From: Actinomycetota bacterium
Lineage (GTDB): Bacteria; Actinomycetota; Humimicrobiia; Humimicrobiales; Humimicrobiaceae
Direction: 5' to 3'
DNA length: 9,463 bases
NCBI GenBank assembly: GCA_004376325.1
Contig: SOKC01000091.1
Span: 1 to 9,463, forward strand
In this document: one piece after another, positions 6,399 to 9,463 of the stretch
Numbering within the stretch: position 1 is the first letter of the stretch
How the letters are laid out: every line of letters starts with the position of its first letter
Notes under the pieces: model-generated
What the model was told of the DNA's origin: nothing
Database searches by the model: none
What the model saw: only the letters and a program-made list of their open reading frames with translations
Made by a program: the position numbers and the translations under genes

Positions 6399-7319
6399 TT
6401 ATACTTTCTGACACCAATCGGAATACTTGCTAACCTCATTTTTTACTAGCCGGAAATAAAGGTTCTGCAGCCTTTTTGTAATTGGTCCCATTTCTCCATT
6501 ACCAACAGGACGCTTGTCCACATAACCTATAGGAGAAATTTGAGCTCCTGTTCCACAGAAGAATAGCTCATCTGAAGTATATAGTTCAGTCCTGTCTATT
6601 GATCTTTCTATAACTTTAATATTTTCATCTTCTCTAGCCAGCTTTATTACCGTATCTCTGGTAATTCCTTCTAATATATCATCAGTTACCGGAGGAGTAA
6701 TCAAAGTACCGTTCTTAACCATAAAGATATTCATAGCGCTTCCTTCACTCACATGTTTCCTATCAGCTGTTAGGACCAGTGCTTCATCAAAGCCGTTCAG
6801 TAATGCCTCTGTCTTTTGCAGGGCAGCATTAACGTACGAACCAGATATTTTTGCGCGTGGAGGTATAGCATTGTCTGAAATACGTTCCCATGAAGAAATG
6901 CAAACACTTATTGCTCTGCCGGTATCCAGATATTCTCCAAGAGGTATAGAATATATAAAAAGATTCTGCTTGTTACCGATTAATTTGGGTCCTATATCCA
7001 GTCCGCTATTATAAGCAAAGGGTCTTATATAACAGTCTTCAGTGTACATTTCTTTTTTTAATAATTCGATGGTTATATCGCAAAGTTCTTTTATAGAATA
7101 TTTTATTTCTATCATCATTATCCTGGAATTGATAATGAGTCTCCTGTAATGGTCTTCCATTCTAAAAACATAACTTGTTTTGGTCTTTTCATTCCAGTAA
7201 CTTCTGATTCCTTCAAAAACCCCGGTGCCATACTGTAGAGCATTAGTTCTGATATCTATCTTTGCCTGATCAATTGGTACTATTTTCTCTTCAAAAAAAG
7301 CATATTTAGGGTTAGCCAT
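6399..7319 (-). CDS. ilvE: Branched-chain amino acid aminotransferase (fold type IV PLP enzyme)
   Basis: The enzyme transfers the amino group between glutamate and the 2-oxo acids of leucine, isoleucine and valine, the last biosynthetic and first catabolic step. The 306-residue length is normal for the bacterial class. Features: YGTGVFEGIRSY at 30-41, the HYRRL substrate/phosphate region at 57-61, YIRPFAY at 97-103, the catalytic PLP lysine at about K157 in RAKISGSYVNA, SEGSAMNIF at 191-199 with the conserved Glu192, GITRDTVI at 218-225, and FFCGTGAQISPI at 253-264 for phosphate binding. An AGAGGA-type ribosome site precedes the ATG by about 6 bases. It has its own promoter at 7353-7381. D-amino acid and aminodeoxychorismate relatives share the fold; the long N-terminal part and the motif set favour IlvE. 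Confidence 0.95.
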   Translation of the reverse strand: MANPKYAFFEEKIVPIDQAKIDIRTNALQYGTGVFEGIRSYWNEKTKTSYVFRMEDHYRRLIINSRIMMIEIKYSIKELCDITIELLKKEMYTEDCYIRPFAYNSGLDIGPKLIGNKQNLFIYSIPLGEYLDTGRAISVCISSWERISDNAIPPRAKISGSYVNAALQKTEALLNGFDEALVLTADRKHVSEGSAMNIFMVKNGTLITPPVTDDILEGITRDTVIKLAREDENIKVIERSIDRTELYTSDELFFCGTGAQISPIGYVDKRPVGNGEMGPITKRLQNLYFRLVKNEVSKYSDWCQKV

Positions 7320-7352
7320 AATTTCCTCTTTTTTTGGATTTTAATTTGTAAT

Positions 7353-7381
7353 ATTGTACTTATTTTATTTTCATTTTGCAA
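7353..7381 (-). promoter_or_regulatory. Promoter of the aminotransferase gene
   Basis: On the minus strand, TTGCAA (7381-7376) is followed after exactly 17 bases by TACAAT (7358-7353), 34 bases before the ATG at 7319. It lies just outside the terminal end of the insertion-sequence relic, so it is unique-sequence DNA rather than element DNA. Confidence 0.6.
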
Positions 7382-7397
7382 TTGGCAGTTCAATTTC

Positions 7398-7554
7398 TGT
7401 TACAGCCTATTAGAAATGTCCTCTTTTATATTCTAGTAGCTAGCACTCCTCTGCCTTTCATTTTACCTCTCCAAGGATGATAAGGCTTGGGTTTAATAGG
7501 GACTCTTATCTTATCCTTATTCTCTAAGTTAATATTCTTTTTAGTTGAATTATT
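7398..7554 (-). pseudogene. Insertion-sequence relic: transposase C-terminal fragment and terminal repeat (IS21/IS481-like)
   Basis: The minus-strand frame from 7554 to a stop at 7426-7428 gives about 42 codons ending in PIKPKPYHPWRGKM and a short tail. A Lys/Pro-rich stretch ending in HPWR is common at the C-terminus of rve-fold (DDE) transposases of the IS481/IS21 kind. Just past the stop, 7398-7423 reads as an end beginning TGTTACAGCC and running on to AGAAATGTCC; ends of the form TGTTA-n-AAATGTCC are familiar in these families. Double stops (TAG TGA, 7555-7560) close the frame upstream, and neither a catalytic domain nor a second end is present. This is a dead fragment. Family assignment is tentative. 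Confidence 0.5.
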
Positions 7555-7685
7555 TCACTATAAGAGTATTTAATTGCATATCAAGTAATTCAATGTATAG
7601 AAAGGATTGAAAGGATTACAAATGTAAGAAATTATAGCATTTAATGGGTTGAATACTTTGTTCTTAGACTTGCAGGATTAAAATA
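7555..7685. other. Unexplained AT-rich stretch between the IS relic and the structured RNA unit
   Basis: No coding frame or RNA gene stands out here. The only structure I see is a perfect 9-bp tandem duplication of GAAAGGATT at 7600-7617. It may be further decayed element DNA, but nothing in the sequence proves that. Confidence 0.4.
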
Positions 7686-7753
7686 AAGCAAAAAGAAACC
7701 CCAAGTTATCTTTTACCATAGCTTACGCTTTAGGCTACTCAAAATCTTGGGGT
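7684..7753 (-). terminator. Strong two-part hairpin with U-tract ending the leftward RNA unit
   Basis: ACCCCAAG pairs perfectly with CTTGGGGT (7746-7753 with 7698-7705, 8 bp). Inside is a second 7-bp stem, TAGCCTA/TAAGCTA (7731-7737 with 7719-7725, one G-U pair). On the minus strand TTCTTTTT follows at once. An intrinsic terminator is the simplest reading; the inner stem makes it larger than usual, as in attenuators. Confidence 0.6.
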
Positions 7754-7863
7754 AGCTTCCCTAGAACTTTTCTCAGGTTCTTTTTCGAATTTTAACTTAC
7801 TTTATACATTCTTTCGTCTGTAAATTTCAGTTAATTCTAAAAGTTACCTCCTTTTCTAAGGAT
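7686..7863 (-). ncRNA. Candidate structured RNA or orphaned leader, unknown family
   Basis: Transcription from the strong promoter at 7870-7898 would yield a leftward RNA of about 175 nt. In order it holds a 5' hairpin (7862-7849, TCCTT/AAGGA) that pairs part of an AGGAGGT sequence. Next comes an imperfect long-range pairing of GAATTAACT with AGTTAAAATTC. A small hairpin AGAAC/GTTCT (7781-7777 with 7767-7763) follows, then the large terminal hairpin. AGGAGGT has no start codon at a usable distance, so it does not serve an obvious leader peptide. A stretch GAAAAAGAACC nearly complements the terminator tail GGTTTCTTTTT, which would permit an alternative, antiterminating fold. It does not match riboswitch or housekeeping RNA consensus sequences that I can recall. 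Confidence 0.45.
7763..7785 (+). terminator. Small plus-strand hairpin with T-run
   Basis: AGAAC at 7763-7767 pairs with GTTCT at 7777-7781, followed by TTTT. It could terminate rightward transcription, but no gene upstream on this strand needs it, so it may be only the mirror of the minus-strand RNA hairpin. Confidence 0.2.
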
Positions 7864-7869
7864 GGCTAA

Positions 7870-7898
7870 AATATAGCAAATAATAATACCTATGTCAA
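7870..7898 (-). promoter_or_regulatory. Near-consensus sigma-70 promoter of the leftward structured RNA
   Basis: Read leftward, TTGACA (7898-7893) is followed after exactly 17 bases by TATATT (7875-7870). It is the best promoter in the window. Its predicted start, near 7863, falls just before the first hairpin of the RNA, not before a coding frame. Confidence 0.7.
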
Positions 7899-7960
7899 TA
7901 GTAATTTGAAATTTTTTTAACTAATTTTTAAGAAATCTTTAAATTAACATCAAGGTCTTC

Positions 7961-7966
7961 TATAAT
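7961..7966 (+). promoter_or_regulatory. Candidate -10 box for the DUF5661 gene
   Basis: A perfect TATAAT stands 64 bases before the ATG; the -35 position (TTTAAA) is poor. A second AT-rich TATATAAG follows at about 7981, so the exact promoter is uncertain. Confidence 0.3.
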
Positions 7967-8029
7967 TTTATAAAAAATATTATATAAGTAGATATTAGTA
8001 GAAAAATTTAAGTTGAAAAGGAGTAAGAA

Positions 8030-8305
8030 ATGACTATTAAGAAACATTTCACTGCTGAAGAGGCAAAAAAAATTGGGGAAGAGCTTGGAATTGACTGGTC
8101 CAAATTTGATGTGGAACAATTCAGAATAGGAATGGATGTTGAACTGGAGCATGGAAAAGTTGATCCTAATACTAATGTTTCTAATGATGATCCCTTAACA
8201 ACCGGTAAAATTGCTTTAGCTCATTTAAATGAGTTTCCAGACTATTATGACAGGCTTATAAAGATGGAAGAAGAAGCAGAGGAGTGCTGGGGAATAGAAG
8301 ATTAG
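8030..8305 (+). CDS. DUF5661 family protein
   Basis: This small soluble protein of 91 residues is unusually acidic at its C-terminus. The middle and end carry the pattern I associate with DUF5661: FRIGMDVELEHGKVDP at about 31-46, DDPLTTGKIALAHLNEFPDY at about 53-72, then a Glu-rich helix. Members occur mostly in uncultured and candidate-phylum bacteria and in phages, and no biochemical function is known to me. The invariant-looking His41 and His65 and acidic residues could bind a metal or nucleic acid, but this is speculation. An excellent ribosome site AAAAGGAG (8016-8023) lies 6 bases before the ATG. The stop codon overlaps the convergent mnmA stop by 4 bases (8302-8305), so the two transcripts collide or share an end. 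Confidence 0.85.
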   Translation: MTIKKHFTAEEAKKIGEELGIDWSKFDVEQFRIGMDVELEHGKVDPNTNVSNDDPLTTGKIALAHLNEFPDYYDRLIKMEEEAEECWGIED

Positions 8306-9462
8306 GATTTTATAATTACCCCGCCTCCTATTAGAGTGTCGCCAGTGTAGAAAACTGCTGATTGCCCTGGCGTAATAGCTTTCTGAGGTTTATCAAAAAA
8401 TATAGCAGCTGTTTTTTTACTTTCAATTTTAATTTCAGCAGAAGTTTCTTTGAAATTATATCTTATTTTAACCATCGCTTTAAAATTATTTCCGGGAGGG
8501 TTACCGGAAATAAAATTAGTATTTTTAACTTTTAGTGATTTTTGCATTATATCTTTTTCTTCACCTGCCATAATAATGTTTTTTTCCGGTATTATTTCTT
8601 TTACATAAAGTGGTTTTGAATGACTTATACCCAGGCCTTTTCTCTGGCCAATGGTATAAAAAGGATATCCTTTATGTGTTCCGATAATTTTACCATTGGT
8701 GTTTATAATGGCTCCTTCTTTTATGTTTTTAAGTTTTGATGCTAAAAATGAATGAAAATTGTCCTCTGGTATAAAACATATATCCTGGCTCTCGTTTTTC
8801 TTTTCTAAAAACGGGAAAATACTATTTGCCTTCTTTCTTACATCATCTTTAGAGAGCATTCCTATAGGTGTTTTAATTTGTGATATCTGATCCTGATTGA
8901 GTTTCCATAACACATAACTCTGGTCTTTGCTTTTATCAAGTCCTTTTTTAATTTCATATAATCCTGAATTGAGCGATTTTTCAATCCTGCAGTAATGACC
9001 TGTAGCTAAAAAGCTGGCGCCAAGAGTTTTTATTTTTTCTAAAAGTGCTCCAAATTTAATATATTTATTACATTCCACACAGGGATTAGGAGTGCGCCCC
9101 TGTTGATATTCTAAACAGAAAGGATTAATTATCTTTTCCTCAAATGGCTGGATAAGATTTATTACAACATGTGGAATATTCAGTTTAAGCGATACTTTTC
9201 TTGCAGCTTCAATATCTTTAGGGGAACAGCAGGTTTTGGCGCCATCTTTCCAGCCAAAATCATAAGGAAGTAATTTCATGGTAACCCCGATTATTTCCCA
9301 GCCATTATCCTTTAAAATTTTTGCAGCCATAGAACTATCAATTCCTCCACTCATGGCTACTGCAACTTTTTTATTCTTTTTTTTATAAATATTTTCAGTG
9401 TGGGATTTTGAAATGTAGTCGCTAATTAAATTTTGCAGAGTATTTATAGCCGCATCAAGAAC
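8302..9462 (-). CDS. mnmA: tRNA-uridine 2-sulfurtransferase MnmA, 5' end cut by window edge
   Basis: MnmA places sulfur on C2 of wobble uridine 34 in tRNA-Lys, -Glu and -Gln, using ATP and a persulfide relay. Counting from the Met at 9354 as 1, I see the PP-loop SGGIDSS at 2-8, KTCCSPKDIEAAR at 40-52, TPNPCVECNKYIKFG at 88-102 with the catalytic Cys92, ATGHYCRI at 117-124, KDQSYVLW at 143-150, ESQDICFIPE at 188-197 with the second active Cys193, and GQRKGLGI at 236-243. That Met is internal, because the normal lead-in KKVAVAM is encoded just before it. The frame stays open from there to the edge without any ATG, GTG or TTG, giving at least 36 further residues, more than the few usual ones. 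The beginning therefore lies outside the window, and the end is intact. Confidence 0.95.
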   Translation of the reverse strand, partial: VLDAAINTLQNLISDYISKSHTENIYKKKNKKVAVAMSGGIDSSMAAKILKDNGWEIIGVTMKLLPYDFGWKDGAKTCCSPKDIEAARKVSLKLNIPHVVINLIQPFEEKIINPFCLEYQQGRTPNPCVECNKYIKFGALLEKIKTLGASFLATGHYCRIEKSLNSGLYEIKKGLDKSKDQSYVLWKLNQDQISQIKTPIGMLSKDDVRKKANSIFPFLEKKNESQDICFIPEDNFHSFLASKLKNIKEGAIINTNGKIIGTHKGYPFYTIGQRKGLGISHSKPLYVKEIIPEKNIIMAGEEKDIMQKSLKVKNTNFISGNPPGNNFKAMVKIRYNFKETSAEIKIESKKTAAIFFDKPQKAITPGQSAVFYTGDTLIGGGVIIKS

Positions 9463-9463
9463 A

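Noticed and set aside
7600..7617. Start of a CRISPR or satellite array
   Set aside because: There are only two copies of a 9-bp unit with no spacers; this is a simple tandem duplication.
7686..7863. TPP riboswitch, ykkC-type (ppGpp/guanidine) riboswitch or T-box leader before ilvE
   Set aside because: Isolated look-alikes occur on the minus strand (CTGAGA, CTAGGGAAGC), but they lie in the wrong order and spacing. The TPP core, the ykkC GGGATAAAAGCCC segment and the T-box GGGTGGNACCGCG sequence are all absent.
7928..8152. Minus-strand frame of 74 codons across the DUF5661 start
   Set aside because: It is Phe/Asn/Leu-rich low-complexity product antisense to a well supported gene, with no ribosome site.

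Overview
The window comes from an AT-rich bacterial chromosome with ordinary housekeeping genes. Low G+C, strong AGGAGG-type ribosome sites, TTG/GTG starts and the gene mix (DegV lipid-binding protein, AmaP/Asp23-like anchor, trimeric-type purine nucleoside phosphorylase, DUF5661 protein) suit an uncultured anaerobe such as Atribacterota or a Clostridia-like Firmicute. No marker gene here fixes the phylum, so this is inference.

Layout. A SpoIIM-like membrane protein (9-524, +) runs tail-to-tail into a four-gene minus-strand cluster, read 3674 to 484: purine nucleoside phosphorylase, DegV family protein, 5-formyltetrahydrofolate cyclo-ligase, and a DPM1-like family 2 glycosyltransferase. Divergent from it is an orphan branched-chain-amino-acid-type substrate-binding lipoprotein (3832-5025, +). 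Next comes an AmaP-like protein with its own promoter (5189-5818, +). From 5838 to 5989 lies the degenerate 3' end of a TnpB element (IS200/IS605 or IS1341 type), which abuts an intact tRNA-Gly(CCC) (5993-6066). A 50-residue hypothetical gene (6193-6345, +) then converges on a branched-chain aminotransferase (6399-7319, -).

The 710-base stretch 7320-8029 has no intact gene but is not empty. It holds, from left to right, a consensus-like promoter for the aminotransferase, the terminal end and transposase tail of a degraded insertion sequence (7398-7554), an unexplained AT-rich stretch, and a compact unit reading leftward. That unit has a near-consensus promoter (TTGACA, 17 bp, TATATT), about 175 nt of hairpin-rich RNA and a strong hairpin followed by a U-tract. 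I recognise no known RNA family in it; it is the best candidate for something undescribed here.

The right end has a DUF5661 protein (8030-8305, +) converging with a 4-base overlap on mnmA (minus, cut by the window edge), whose frame stays open for an unusual 36 codons upstream of its PP-loop methionine.

Functional picture: folate and purine salvage, lipid or envelope functions (DegV, polyprenyl-sugar glycosyltransferase), amino-acid sensing or uptake, branched-chain amino acid metabolism and tRNA thiolation. I see no defence, phage, secondary-metabolite or CRISPR locus. The transposon traces are relics.
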